Shown here: positions 12,310-25,050 of the stretch, in pieces
Layout of the letters: each line of letters opens with the position of its first letter
Position numbering within the stretch: the first letter of the stretch is position 1
NCBI GenBank assembly: GCA_965153455.1
Contig: OZ234499.1
Location: 8,986,271 to 9,050,270 of the forward strand
Reading direction: 5' to 3'
DNA: 64,000 nt
Source: Sphagnum compactum
Lineage: Eukaryota; Bryophyta; Sphagnopsida; Sphagnales
Position numbers and translations under genes: made by a program
The notes under the pieces: generated by a model
What the model saw: the letters and a program-made list of their open reading frames with translations, nothing else
Told to the model about the DNA's origin: nothing
Database searches by the model: none

Positions 12310-15300
12310 AAAACTCATCTGTATTTTCATTGCAAACTTAAGTCTCCTTTTTTTGGGCAAAATGTGTTCTGGCCTCATCCAAATTTCATCTTGATTTAAT
12401 GTCTTATTTTGAGATTTCTTGAGTATCTAGCCTACTTGTTTAAAAGACAACCTGGTCATGTAGTCATTCACATTATCTTTCATGTTGAAAATACAACCCT
12501 TTGTTGAAGAAGTGCAAATGGGTTGAACCAAACTTGGAGTCACCAATTATTTTCATTCCTGTGTACTTACCTATGTCGTTCAGAGATGGTAATCCAACCA
12601 AACTTAATCTTGGAGTAACTTCTTATTTTGATTTCTGTGCACTTATCTGTTTTAGAGACAGTAACTAGTGGGTGTATGAATCATCTTTCATGCATGTTGA
12701 AGAAGGAAGTGGGCACCCATATCTAAACACGTTTTGGACCTGTTATATTTTGCTTCATGGATATTGGCAACAAGTTATATATAGCAGGAGGTCCTAATCA
12801 AGCCACATATGTGGCAAGGTCTCGTCATAGTCTGACAATTTTTTGACGGGGAGAAGTACCTATGTTTCAATCTGTTTCACTCAATCAGCCTACCTGTCCT
12901 CATGAAAACTTCCTAAGATCCTGTAAGGTTCCCAAGATAGGCCTTTCTCCTACACTTTAGACCTTCCCACAACAAAGAAATTGTTGGAAGAACATTCCTT
13001 TCCCACCCACCACGACATTTGCCCCAAGACTTTGTTGAAATCAGTCATTTGTTTAACTATGGTACACGTGTTTTTTGTTTTTTGTGCTTTTTTGTCCTTC
13101 AATTTTGTGATGTCGCCAAACTAACAATTGTCCACAAGAAGTTTCAGCCAAATTTGGCTATAGACCAGATATCAAAGTTTAAAAATTTAGGAATCCTTTA
13201 ATATTTTGGAATGTTCTGAAACCTGTTGCTGAAATCTGGCAAATTAGCACCACTTTTTTCACAAAAATTCTTTGCATGAGTTGAAAAAATGCAAAAACTT
13301 GACAAAAAACACTAATTTTAAATGATTGAAATATGGTAATTCGAAAAGGGAAAAAAGCTTCTGTTGGACAAACCATTTTGTTTTTATTTCTTTATAAACC
13401 TTCAATCTTTGTGGGTTTATACTCAACATTTTCTTGCAATATATTATCAAATTTCAAATAAGCAGTATTTTGAGCATCACAAGATTTGTGGCATCAAAAA
13501 AGGTTTAGTGTATGTTCCAGTTGAGTTGTGTCAAGTGAAACACAAAAGAAGAAAGCACCATATGGAGAGGTATTCTTCAAATTTGGTGTTAGCAGATATG
13601 GAGAGCATTGTTCAAACACACATTCATTCACTTGTAAATTGCTCTTGGCTAGGCACTCTGAACTGGGTGTCTTAGATCCCTACACCTGTGAATTTATTCC
13701 ATGGAAGTTCGGCATTCTCAGTTGGTCTTTCAAGCAGTTCGAAACATGGGGGGAAGGTAGAGAACTCTAGTGACTACATTGCCTCACTTTGTCAAGTGAG
13801 TACCACCATCTCAGCCATAAAACCAGCTAGGTTCAGTTTCATTTTAGACTTGTACACAGTCCACACACCAAACCATCTGTGTTGATTTTAGACATTCTTT
13901 AGGGTTCTGATGCCAATACCCCAATGGCCACATGCTCAAGCATGCATGTGCTCTTTTCAAACTGTCAATGGAGTTGTAAAGCCTTGTCAAGCTTCAAGTT
14001 CAAACCATCCACATTACAGCCCACCCTAGCTTGCAATACCATCTGTACACTCAAACACAACAAATCCTTCCATGGAAGCATCTCAACATGTACCTACACT
14101 AATTCTATTGTTCTGGGTGACTGCACTATAGAGAATTGAGAAACAAAATTCCAATTACTATTTAGGATTGTGACATAACCTCATTGGAGTTTGTGAAATT
14201 CAACCCACCAATAAATTGATATAGAGACCCTTGGTGTAGAGCAACATCATGCAACAGCTGCTTCAGAAATGAGCGCCATGCCCGTTTCCACCTTATAATT
14301 ATCAATCCTACACATCAACCCATAGAGACTAATCTGAACATCCAGATTCCTCCACAACTCAACACTTTCACACAAGTGTACCTACTAGACTGAAAAGGAC
14401 AGAGAACTCTCCAGTGTTTGTAGGTTTTACTCCTTAAATCTTGTGGACACTTGAAGGGCTGTCAGCTAGGCATTATTCACCCAATTTTTACCCAAAGAAT
14501 TAGCTAACTCTTTTCCATTTGTGGGACAAGTAACAACCGATCGTTAACGGATTATATTGACTTGTATTGTGAATTGAAACACAATGCAAAAATGACAACA
14601 AGAACTTGGATTAAAGAAGTCTTAAACCTACCATGGAACCGTGATATCTTCAATAAACTCATTTTGTATAACTGTCCTTTCATTGCACTTCCATACACAA
14701 TTAGCAACCCTTGGCTACAAAACTGTATCAGGCAGATGGGCTCTCTGTTATAAGCAACATGTTATATAGTCAATAGGATCCAAATGTTATGTATCATGAA
14801 CCCCTACCACTTGATGATTGGCCTAATGCTGCACCTAATGCACACCAGGGTGATAAACTGTAAAATAGAAGGAGAATTGAAGAGGAAAGTGAAGAATTAC
14901 CAGCCCAACGCAAGCAGAGACTGTGAAGGGGTCACAAAGGGTGAGAATGCATGCAACTCATTCAGATGAACAATTATTCCTGGCTTCAAGGTTGTCATGG
15001 TGAGGTCCAGGATATCAGCCCAAACCCTAAATCAACCCCTAAATCTTAAGCCTCAATCTTCACTACAGGCTGAAGGGGTGTAAGCATCCCACCAATCCCT
15101 TTGCCACTTTTTTATGAAGCTATAAAGCTTTTCTCTTCTCAAATGAATATCCAGGTTGTTAGCTCAACCACAGCTAAAATGACACAAGTTTACTGAAACC
15201 TTTCAACCTCTTGTACCTGCAAAGCACTGTTCACGTAACAGACCTGAATTTAGAGTAGGTGACCTCCACCAAAAAGACCCCAGAACAGGGCTCCTGCTGC

Positions 15301-16421
15301 ATACTAACAATGCAAAAACAGGTATGCCCGACTTACGTTAGGTTATAGGAAATCCACTGGGTTCAAGGTTCTTGCTCCATGTTCCGCAAAACCTTGGGTT
15401 GCATATATAGTGAATCCTATCTTTTCTGTTTTGGCCATCCAGCAAATACAAAGGGATTCAATTCCAAAACCAGTGAGAACTTGAAAATGGTCATCCAAAG
15501 ACCATATTCAGAAATCCTGCCATATTTGCCAACCTGCTGGAAAATTGTCTACAAATAGAAATTTCAGAAAAATTCCATTAAAATCTAATATCTTTGGCAT
15601 ATTTTTGTTTCACAAAAATCCTCTGATGTATATAGTGACCAATTGAAGAATAAGGTTATACCCTTTCCATCCATACTATGATAATTAGGGGTACAGATGT
15701 TGTAAATTCTAAATTTACAGGTACTGGATACAGAGTACAGATCTCAGTACCTAAATTTGACTGCAGGTGATCTTCCTTTTTTGTGCCCAATTCACATTCA
15801 ATGCCATTGCTTCCATCAGTCTAGAATTCCTATTCCGATCAGTTAAAGGACCTTAGTTTGAAGTAGCCAATTTTGGCACTACATTAGTGAAAACATAAGC
15901 CATTTCTAATAGCTTGTTTGTCATGGGGTCACAGGTTCCAAACCCAATGACGGGGATGAAGATGCTTGAAGAAGTTGCTGCTGCATTACACTACAGAAAG
16001 GATGAATATTTCAACATGTTGATTCCTGCAAGGAATGCAAAGAACTTCACTTTCTGATAGCTGCCTCATCTCCTCATCCCTTCAACCCAACCTACACACA
16101 GGAATACTGTCAGAATGAAGGCTGCTTATGGAGTTCTTCAAATTGAATGACAACTTTGTAGGCTCCAACTAACATGACAGTGCAAAGATATTCTTTTGGA
16201 AGGGTCCAGAAAGCAAAAGAATCAGCTGTTGGATGCATTGGAGTTTGTGTATTTATACACTCACCAAGTTCAAGGGCCCCTTCATGTGCTAGGTCAGTCT
16301 GCTGCATAGAGCATCATATACCATTTAGCTTCAGATTGAAAAATAACACTGCGATGATGTATCAGGGGCAAGGTAACTGCAACTCTAAATCCAACTCTGC
16401 AACTGCCCCAATGGCTGTATA
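12310..16421. other. Intergenic spacer with diverged repeats
   Basis: No gene supported. 13080-13210 resembles 1000-1130. The open frame at 13364-13675 contains VYVPVELCQV, which faintly recalls an Argonaute PAZ segment, but the rest does not follow, so I do not call it. The last few hundred bases before 16422 are presumably the 3' untranslated region and flank of the minus-strand gene. Confidence 0.45.
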
Positions 16422-19400
16422 CTAATGGTCTATGGAAGGTGCTGATGTTCCTGAAGATTCGGTTGCAAAGTCAGAACCTCCAAAGGACAAATCATTCATT
16501 CTTCTGGGGTCTCCATGAGGCAGGGCTTGATTCAAGCGCCGCAACCAGATATCATAATCAACTGGATACGGTGTTGTACAGAGACTATCTACATAATCAG
16601 CAAATGCTTTCAAAACGGCAGAAACCTCCCCTAGCTGCTGCTGGATTGCCCTTCGAGCCCAAGCTCTGTCCCTCCAGTGCAAGGCTGCCTCCATGCTGTC
16701 AAACTCAGGAATGGCACCCCCACATACAAAAAAGAGGAGGTAGATCAAGCTCTCTGCATCAGATGCAGGGCAAAGTCTTCCCTCTTGAAGAGCAGATGTG
16801 GAAGAAAACTTTGGAGAAATAGCAGGGCTATCTCTCTCTTCCAACACAGCATGCCCCCAATCTGTCAGGACATAATAATACTCACCATCAGCTGCTGCAG
16901 CCCGCATCATATGCTCTGGGTTTATGTCCCCATGTTGGATTCCCACTGAGACTGTGCTCCGCAAAGCAGACAAACAGTCATGACAGCAACGAAGTGCTTC
17001 ATCTGCAGAAATCCAGCCTTCGATTTCTACTGCTGAAGCAAGTGTCTCACCTACAGGGTATGTGACTAACACAGGTGTGCCACACCAAGGATGTCCACAG
17101 CGGCCTGCAGGGCTTTCCTTAGAGCATGGCCCTGGGTGCATAACTCTACCAGAACCTGCTATCTGAGGCAAAAATCTGCTTGAGATACCCTGCTGCTTCA
17201 TGATGTTCAGCACACGTGTCTGTCTTTGCACCTGGTACAGTCATTACAAGTTATCCTGCAATCAATCTCAGATGCTTGGAAGCATCCTAAGTTGCACCAA
17301 ATCTTCCTTCACAAAGCTTTGCTCAAAAATCTTGATACTAAAGTTAGCACTTGGGACACACAGACAAAACTGACCTGATACCATGTGCTCATGTCCTCCC
17401 AACAGGGCTCCAGCTGTGAAGGGTGAGCACCAACAATGACAGTAAGAAGCTTTTCCATGTCATTAAGTGAAACACCAATGTACAATGACCCCTGCATACT
17501 ACCAAGCTGCTTATGAATCCGAAAACCCTGTTGCCATTGTGCATCCTCCAACCATAAGATTGTTCCAGGCTTAAGGTGCATTGTATGTGCAACCATAGCA
17601 TGCTTGGATATCTTGACCTGCCATAACCACCAGAGCAGGCACCTCATTTACAGCAGTTGGTGTCATTTAGTCCTTGTAATGTTCATGCCAGATAACCGTT
17701 ACCTCAAAAGACCTTGGATCTCCATTACGAGCCCTGATAATGACAGACAGTTGCTGCACATGTAGGTTAAAGCAAAAGAAAGGATTTAGAGTTCACCTCC
17801 TCCTCCTCAATCTCTACTTCCTTGCCACATGAGTGGTTATGGAGAGATGATGTATCCCCTGCTTCTCCGCCTTCATCAATATCACGCTCCAGACGTCTCT
17901 GCTGCAATTGAGCACTGTATTCAGCTGCCATCTCTGCCACATCTTTCTTCGGTGGGCCCTGACATTGTTCAATTGAATAAAACAAGGCCAAAAGGAGCTG
18001 CAGCGCACCAAGATCACCCCAGTTTGCATTGCCAAATCGGTTCCACACTTGATCAACTGGAGAGACAGCAACTTCCACATGTTCCCGAAACCATTCTGCA
18101 GCACTAACATAGACATCTTCTGTTATTGTCTCCAATTTGCTGATATCTCCTTTAAGCCTCACCACACCACCTTTCTGTGAATCCATGCACAAAATGTATG
18201 CTATGTCAATATTCTGATGTACTGCTTGGTTTCCTTCAGCCAAAAATCGTGAGGACAGCATCAGAAAACCGTGGAAAAGCGCATGTCCAACTATCTCTAA
18301 GCCAGGTACAGTGTCATCTCCTTGTGAAAGTGCTCCTGTTGTATTCTCTTGAACCTCCACAAACGTGACAACATCTTCCCATGGCATGCCACCCTGTGCT
18401 CTATTGTCCTTTTTGAGAAGAGCAACTCCAGGAATTGCAGCTGCTTCCATCCCTGAGTTTATATTCTCCATTATGGATGCCTGTCAGATCCATGAGTCTC
18501 TTGTCTTAACAGCACATTCTACACTGCTCCACCAACATTGCAGTAAAGAGATAGCAACTAGAGTACTCATTCACATTTCATGTTACCAAATGCTGTTCCC
18601 ATGACAGCAAAACCTTGTGATGATTACAGGCAATAGCTACTTTGTGTTATACATTCATGCAACTGTGCAACATATGTTCTTGAAAGCATGAAAAAAATTG
18701 GGGCAAGGATCCATGGGAAACAGACATGTTTGACTGTTGAATATTTCAGTATGCCTGCTAGTGACAAGAGAGTGTCCAAACCTTTGGGCCTTTCACAGAG
18801 AGGGGCATGGACTTCAATTCAGTGGTTGCAGCCCAGAAAATCTCCCACAAGCGTTGAGCACCAGCATGGACAAAGTCCTCCACTGCAAGGTATCTATCAG
18901 CCTCTGCTGCAAGATTAGCCATTTTGAACAGTTAAGAAATCTAGGAAACAGTTCAACAACCAAAAGTATATGCTCTAGACAGTTGTCTTCTGCTGCAGAT
19001 CCATTATGGGAGATTAACTGCAAAATCCGAAACCAATTGTCTGGGATAGCAGAGTTTCATTCCTACCAATACCTCTAGCTTTCCGCAAAATGTTCATACC
19101 TGTCCATGCTGCAACAGGTTATGAACTATGCCCAAAACTTCTGCTGGAATAAGGCATGCACATTAGGCATACTCACCAGAAGGGGATGCTGTAGGAGGCA
19201 TTCGAAACAGGAGTTGACATGGCACTCCTTCAATTGCATAGTCAAGTAATTGGAGCTCATCTAATTGGAATGGTGAACAAAATTTTGAGCTCTCTGAGGG
19301 AATATTTTCAAGATTGTACTGTAACCACTCCTGGATTTCAACAAAGAAGGCATCACTGCTGACAAAATGCTGGGAAAACTGCGCCAAGCCTTCTGCAGTA

Positions 19401-20039
19401 TAGACTGCACAGTGTAAGAATGTCTCAAAGCATGTCACAAGAGATGGGTGAAGCAGTTGACACTTTCTACCTCTTCCTCACACTTTCAGCTGAATACTTG
19501 TCTAGCCTAGACATTCTAAATGAGATGAGGATGAGCACACCCATGTGCCTGTGACCTATCTTAACTTTCAGAGAGAAAACACACTCACTCCTTGGTTTGG
19601 AACTGAAATTGAAGTCTTGATAATTTTCCGAGTCACATTTCAGTCTTGATCATTCTTGCACAATCTAGGAAGGCCTCAAACTAAGACTTGACTTTGTGAT
19701 ACAAGCAAGTTTGCTCCACTGTGAAGAGAACACCACTTGTTTGTTCACTCTCACTGGGAAAGATCTGGTCAAGGACTCTCCATGGACTGTCCCCAGAGCT
19801 CTTTCTACATGGGCACCCACCCATGAAGAAAGAGCTCTGGGGACAGTCCATGGATGGGTGGGTGGGTGGGTGCTAGAATGGAGTTTCCAACAAAGAAACT
19901 TTGTATTTTGGAGGGTAAGGGATGGAAACATGAATGGAAGTGGGGAATGCAACAGGAGCAGACCTGAAGCAACTTTTCTCAAACTGCCTCCATTCCTCAC
20001 GCTCTGACCTTCTCCAGCTTTGGAGGTAGATGCTTCCAT
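16422..20039 (-). CDS. Plant protein-kinase-like family protein (conserved, function unknown)
   Basis: Minus-strand exons, from 3' to 5': 16422-17231, 17375-17617, 17703-17753, 17797-18480, 18782-18906, 19177-about 19470, and a tentative first exon 20009-20039 (MEASTSKAGE). Phases agree throughout (2238 nt, about 745 aa), but the first intron has a poor acceptor, so the 5' end is uncertain. The donor at 18782 could instead lie a few codons earlier. The C-terminal 270 aa resembles a divergent protein kinase: HGDINPEH at about 575-583 stands where HRDLKPEN usually lies, and TDWGHA near 599-604 stands where DFG lies. It continues with ALQEGRLCPASDAESL and ends near PVDYDIWLRRL. I recognise the layout from a plant family annotated as protein kinase superfamily, recalled from knowledge and not searched. 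The Lys and Asn of the catalytic loop are replaced, so it may be a pseudokinase. No glycine loop is obvious. Confidence 0.8.
19780..19853. repeat. Perfect 27-bp inverted repeat (hairpin)
   Basis: Arms 19780-19806 and 19827-19853 are exact reverse complements. The 20-nt loop itself contains CATGGG and CCCATG. The hairpin is directly followed by a GGGT-rich run (GATGGGTGGGTGGGTGGG). It falls in the tentative first intron of the kinase-like gene. Confidence 0.9.
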
Positions 20040-22408
20040 CGATTTGGATCGCCATCCTTTCAACACGACCACAGTACAAGTGAATGGAGGGGGATCATCA
20101 TCACCCCAAGAGAATCCCTTTGTTGAAAGAGTTCCACCACACATTCGTGTTTTTCTTTTCCTTTTTTTAGTCTTGCACGCATTGCTTATACTCGGAAAGG
20201 ATACTTTTTGCAGCTCCAACTACAAAGTTTACAATAAGACTTTATCTATTCGGTTTAATCCCATCGGCGCTACTGCAATCCTAATGCTGAGGATCATCGA
20301 GGAGCAAGAAGATAACAAGTTTGCCAAAAGGATTTCAAAGGGGCGGGGGGGGGGAAATTCGTGTTAAAAGGCTATGGCAGGTGATGTCAAAACTCATACC
20401 GGATGCCATGATGCTCGTCTGAGTCAGTAACTCCCACGCTGAAGTTGAGCCCTGGGGATCGCCCTGGTCTGCACATGGCCAAGTCTACTGCTTCCGCACA
20501 CAGAACAACGACGCAACTTCCTTGACCACAACAGCAATTCCAAAAAGGATCTCTTCCTCTGTCTCTGCATCTCCTCTCATGATCTCAAGCTTCCGAGTTA
20601 CTCACTCACTCACTCTCCCTCACAAGAAAGATTATTCTCTGCGATTCCAAGCCTTCATCGTAATGATTAAACCAAGTCACAACCCTAATCCACCCCAAAA
20701 AGACTTCTTCTCTCCCAAAAATCCTGCGATCTCTACTCTGCATTTCTAGAGCTTTAAAAAGGCCGTGCTGCACAATACTAGAGTTCAGCGAAAAAAAGCC
20801 CCGTTGAGATCCCCCCTCCTCTCTCCACCTCTCTGTACTTCAAGGTACGGAAATCATCAGGACCGATTTCCTCCCTGAAAAACCCCTACGAAAAACTCCT
20901 ATTCCCACGCAGCCGCAATTCAAGCAAACAACAAACAAAAACTTTGAAAAAACCAATGCCAAAAAACAGGTTTCGCAATTCTCGTTCCCGCTTAAATAAG
21001 TTTTCCCCCACGGAGTGCTCAGGACAGATGTCATCGTTGATGAAATCAGCGGCAACAATAACAGAAAGGCAAAAGAAAAAAGCGACAAAAGAGCGCTGCA
21101 AACAAAAAGCGCCCGTTGCTAGTGGTGGTGGTGGTCGTTGTCCGCACTGCACTGTATAAAGTAGTAGGTAGGTGACAGAAGTCTCTGTCTGGCAGGTTTA
21201 GGGTTTGAGGGCGGCAAACTTTTTCAACCCGGTTTCGAACTTTGAACCCGGCGAAACTTTGGGAAGAGTGGGCTTTTTTCTAAACCCCTTTCTAGCCCTC
21301 TCTCTCTCACCCTCACTCCCTGCTCCGTCTGCCTACAAATTCATTGTTTACAGTCGAACTTCAGTGCCAGCTATGTTGGTACCAGTGTTGGGCAGGTGTC
21401 TAGAAATCCGGTGATACCCAATTATTTCAGTTCCAGGTATGCCTACCCTGACCCTGATTTCAATACCTAGGACTCGCCTTGTTACAGGATTCCAATTTAA
21501 ACCAAAAACCATATGACCGTGGATTTTATATACTTGTGTAGACGAGTGTCGGCCAGATATGTGATTTCGTCCGGATATCAACATGCACATTAGCCAGAGA
21601 TGCATAAAGTCGCATCTAAACTTTGTAATTTTTTCCACCAGCCCCATGAGTGATTGACAGAGGTCTCCTAGGTGAGTAAGCTTACCACAGTCATATTCAT
21701 ATGAATAACCTTGCCTTAGATAAACATGTCCAGTAGTTATGGGAGATAGACGACTAAGTATAATATATGTCCATGGTTTAATTCAAGAGAGCATGGAGAT
21801 TGCTCATGCAAATGAATAAGCATACTTATTTGAACTAATTGCCTACTAGGTGTAATTTCCAGAGTAAACTTAGGTATGACCATTCAACTTCAAAGTTTTT
21901 TGAAACTAAGGGAGGTGTTGGAGTATCCCAAATGATTTCATCATGGAGTTAGTGCCTACAACTATTGGTATTCATAGTGAACCAATTGCTACTATTGCTG
22001 AAATGTTAGCACTGATGTGAAGAAGATCTAGTTCTGCAAACATACCTTGCACTCTACCTGTTTTGCCAACATTTCTTTTGTTGCACTTGTCATTGTCACA
22101 TACCCAAGCAAGAGACATGGAGATACCTAAATTACTCTTAAAACTATAGTACCATTAGTACTATTTCAAATTGGAGTAGGTGTAAAAGTTACTATGATCA
22201 ATACTGCCTTGCATGCATTAAAAGCTTTTACAACTCTAATAGAGATTCTAGTAAACACACATGTTGCTGGAAAACTAGAATAGGAACCCAATACTTTAAT
22301 TAAATTTGCTACCGAACAAGTTGTAGTTGGACCTATCAATGAATTAGTTGTAGGACTAGAGCAAACAAATCTTGATGTCTAATTTCAAAGATGAATCTAG
22401 TTTGAGAG
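20040..22408. other. Promoter side of the kinase-like gene and spacer
   Basis: The region 20040-21200 is less AT-rich than its surroundings, with CT-rich tracts, and may contain the promoter or leader of the minus-strand gene; the true transcription start is not visible. A TATAAA lies at about 21156. A ten-base G run is at 20345-20354. From about 21400 the sequence is AT-rich repeat-like DNA with no readable gene. Confidence 0.4.
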
Positions 22409-22950
22409 GGGGGGGGGGGGGGGGGGGGGGTGATGTTACCCAAAATTTTGACTATAACTCATTTATTTGTCAAACTAGTGTAGTGAACTGGTGCTAACTA
22501 GACCCGATAGTATGTTGAACTAGTACAATGTTTTAACCAAAAGTGAATAGAACTAGTGATGAACAAAACCAATAGTGACAAAGTAGGTTCGTAGTTTCAG
22601 TTCAAATTCGAGTTTTGAATATATACATGTTTATAACAACTAGTGACTATTGTAGGATATTCATTATACAATAGTATTTAAACCCTTTCATAAGAGGATT
22701 ATTTTCGTTTTCCTATTCTTTTTTTTCAAACTTGTAATGGAATGAAGCATTTCATTTTTCAATTTTGTTTTTTGATTACAATTTGTGTACATTTAGTTAG
22801 AACTGCATATAGATTTTGTTTTTGTATGTACATATTGCTATTTTCTTGAACTTGTTAATTGAAATAGAAAGCATTCAATCAATTTGATGAGCATATAGAA
22901 AAACCCATTAACAATTAGCTTCATTCAATGCATCTACACTTCATCTTTAG
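22409..22950 (+). mobile_element. Candidate LTR preceded by a poly-G polypurine tract
   Basis: A run of 22 G at 22409-22430, preceded by GAGA, is followed at once by TGATGTTACCC. That is the arrangement of a polypurine tract and the 5' TG of an LTR. About 240 bases in, a TATA-like ATTTAAACCC stretch could be the LTR promoter. The 3' limit is not defined and I could not pair it with a second LTR, so this is a candidate only. Confidence 0.35.
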
Positions 22951-23029
22951 CCAATACCTATCATAGGGCTTGGATATCAATGAAATTTGGATTTGTTGGT
23001 CACTTAATTTGACCATCCAACATAACTAA

Positions 23030-23760
23030 TATATTTTGATTATGATCGACCATTTCTCAAAATGGTTAAAGTTGGTGCCATGGAAAGAATCATAACAATG
23101 AAAATGTTGCTTACACATTTTTGGATTTATGCATTAGCAGCTCCAATTGAAGTATTCACAAACCAAGGTACATAAGTCTATGGGGAGTTCCAAAAGTTGT
23201 GTGAAAAAAATATTGATCGATCATCACATTATTACATGAGACCATCCTAAGGCGAACGAGTTAACTAAATGGATGGTGTAAACAATGAAACATAGTTTGT
23301 AGAAATTCAAACTCCAAAAAAATCATATTTGAAATTGGGACTTATAACTACCATGCTTAGTTATGGGGTATAAGTTTAGTCAACATGTTTCTCTTTCATG
23401 TTTTTCACCATATTCCTTATTGTTTGCAATGAATTCAAACTATTTGCCTCAATCCAACAAGATGTGATAACAATAACTAATTTGGATGATTTTAATGTGT
23501 GAATTCAAGCATGTGAACAATGTGTTCCCTTGTTTTGACGTGTTATGCCCATGGTCGTGGAAAATTTGGCAATTGCCTAACAATGGGATACATTACACTA
23601 TGCCATATTCGTGGAAGTGGTTGTCGGCTTCAAATTTGTAAATTTGAATCAAGGAATTATGCTACAACAAAAAACATCAATTACTTTGGATGTGACCATA
23701 AGTTGTGTTATTCTTCATGTGTGGAAAGTTTTACCTTTTGAAGTGGTATTGTTGAAAGGC
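23030..23760 (+). pseudogene. Decayed Ty3/gypsy integrase and downstream pol fragment
   Basis: The plus strand reads IMIDHFSKWLKLVPW near 23040, matching the start of a retroelement integrase core. It continues through APIEVFTNQGT and YGEFQKLCEK, then in shifted frames gives ANGLTK-like, TMKHSL and FSQHVSLSCFSPYSLLF, the usual integrase order (QSNGQVER and SPF regions). Further on, 23550-23760 reads GKFGNCLTMGYITLCHIRGS and then LQICKFES, like the NLAIAQHRDTLRYA region seen after integrase in some plant gypsy elements. Many stops and frameshifts are present. Confidence 0.6.
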
Positions 23761-23855
23761 TAAAATAGATAGACATGGAAGGACCATGGCTGTAATTGTG
23801 TGAGATTATCTTTTGTTGACAATCCTTTGAACATGTTAACATATATAAAGTTTAA

Positions 23856-23917
23856 TTAAACAACACATGTTCATATGTCATTGACATGACATTGACATAT
23901 GAACATGTGTTGTTTAA
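23856..23917. repeat. Perfect 25-bp palindrome with 12-nt loop
   Basis: Arms 23856-23880 and 23893-23917 are exact reverse complements (TTAAACAACACATGTTCATA and five more bases). The loop is TTGACATGACAT. It lies in AT-rich debris just after the gypsy fragment. Confidence 0.9.
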
Positions 23918-24826
23918 ATAACCTTGACATAAATAATTTCAACTAAAGGATAACGATGATATGATGCAATCTATAGCATGTAGTAAATTATCCTTATTTG
24001 CACCAAAATTATAAGTATTGAAAAAGCAAGGAAAAAACATTCATCCTTGTGGAATAAGAAAAAAATTCAAATGTTCTTCAAATGAAAAAAATAGTTCATT
24101 CTTATATGAAATTGAAGCGTAAACAACTTTGCAATGCAACTTGAATTGAATTGAATTCCAATTCAACTAATTTCAATTCCAATTTGACTCAATTTAGTTT
24201 AATAACAAGTGGATTAAGATTGAATTGAATTAAAAACAAATGAGATGTAAAGTGGTAAATAAGACATTCAAAATCTTCTTGTGAATATGGTGTTAGAAAA
24301 AAAAACATTAAAACACATAAATTCGAAAAGACACCTTTTCATGTTTCTCCACTTGTGAATGAACTAAATAAATTCTAGTTTGGAATTGTCTTATCTACTA
24401 TGATCACTTGTAAAACCTAAAATTATCCTACTTAAACCAATTCCAATGAATTAACATTGTCACTATAATTTTGCCGCAAGGTTCTTAAACACCAATTACA
24501 ACAACAATAAGAAATCCATTAAAGTTTAATGGGTTACATTCCCCATTTTCTCAAGAAATGTTGAAAGGAAAAAAAAAACATGTTTGGGCATTTTTAACCT
24601 TATGTTAAGCAACTTTTGCAAGAATCTTGTGAACACCAACTACCACAAAAATGCAAAAACCATTTAATTAATTTCTAGTGGGTTTCTATGCAATATTTTG
24701 TTCGTTGATGAATTTTCTCATTTTCCAACAAAATAATTGGGAAATTTTTGGATTTTCTTCCTTGTTTAAATTTGAATAATTTGCTAATTTTGGGGGAAAA
24801 TTCACCAACTTTTTTATATAAAAATT

Positions 24827-24845
24827 GGGGGGGGGGGGGGGGGGG
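24827..24845 (+). repeat. Poly-G run of 19 followed by TGGATATC
   Basis: Nineteen consecutive G followed by TGG. Like the run at 22409, it could be a polypurine tract, but no LTR is evident. Confidence 0.85.
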
Positions 24846-24979
24846 TGGATATCTGGTTCTCTATCTATTCCCATTTTGTTTTGAGAAATGTTTTCAACAA
24901 TGAAGGAGAAAAAAGAGAAAATAATAATAATGCCGTTTGCGCATGTTTAACCCTATTCTATGTACCTTTCGCATGAACG

Positions 24980-25050
24980 AACGTTCTTGGGATCGAACCT
25001 GAAACCAATTTGGTAGGTGGACATGAACTAATCAATGGACTATTTGTTGG
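24980..25050 (-). repeat. tRNA-like / SINE-like relic
   Basis: On the minus strand GGTTCGATCCC (24989-24999) fits an RNA polymerase III B box. About 45 nt upstream, TAGTCCATTGATTAGTTCAT is a rough A-box-like segment. The spacing fits a tRNA or tRNA-derived SINE head, but no cloverleaf closes, so I call it a relic. Confidence 0.3.

Noticed and set aside
16174-16949. Plus-strand open frames opposite the kinase-like last exon
   Set aside because: They are antisense shadows of a conserved minus-strand exon.
19665-20219. 184-codon minus-strand open frame
   Set aside because: It runs through the perfect hairpin and a TTCACTCT/GGGT low-complexity stretch and shows no family likeness. Only its short MEASTSKAGE part is used, tentatively, as a first exon of the kinase-like gene.
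20380-20520. GC-rich stretch considered as a 5S rRNA or small RNA gene
   Set aside because: It does not match the plant 5S internal control region and no fold or box elements are visible.
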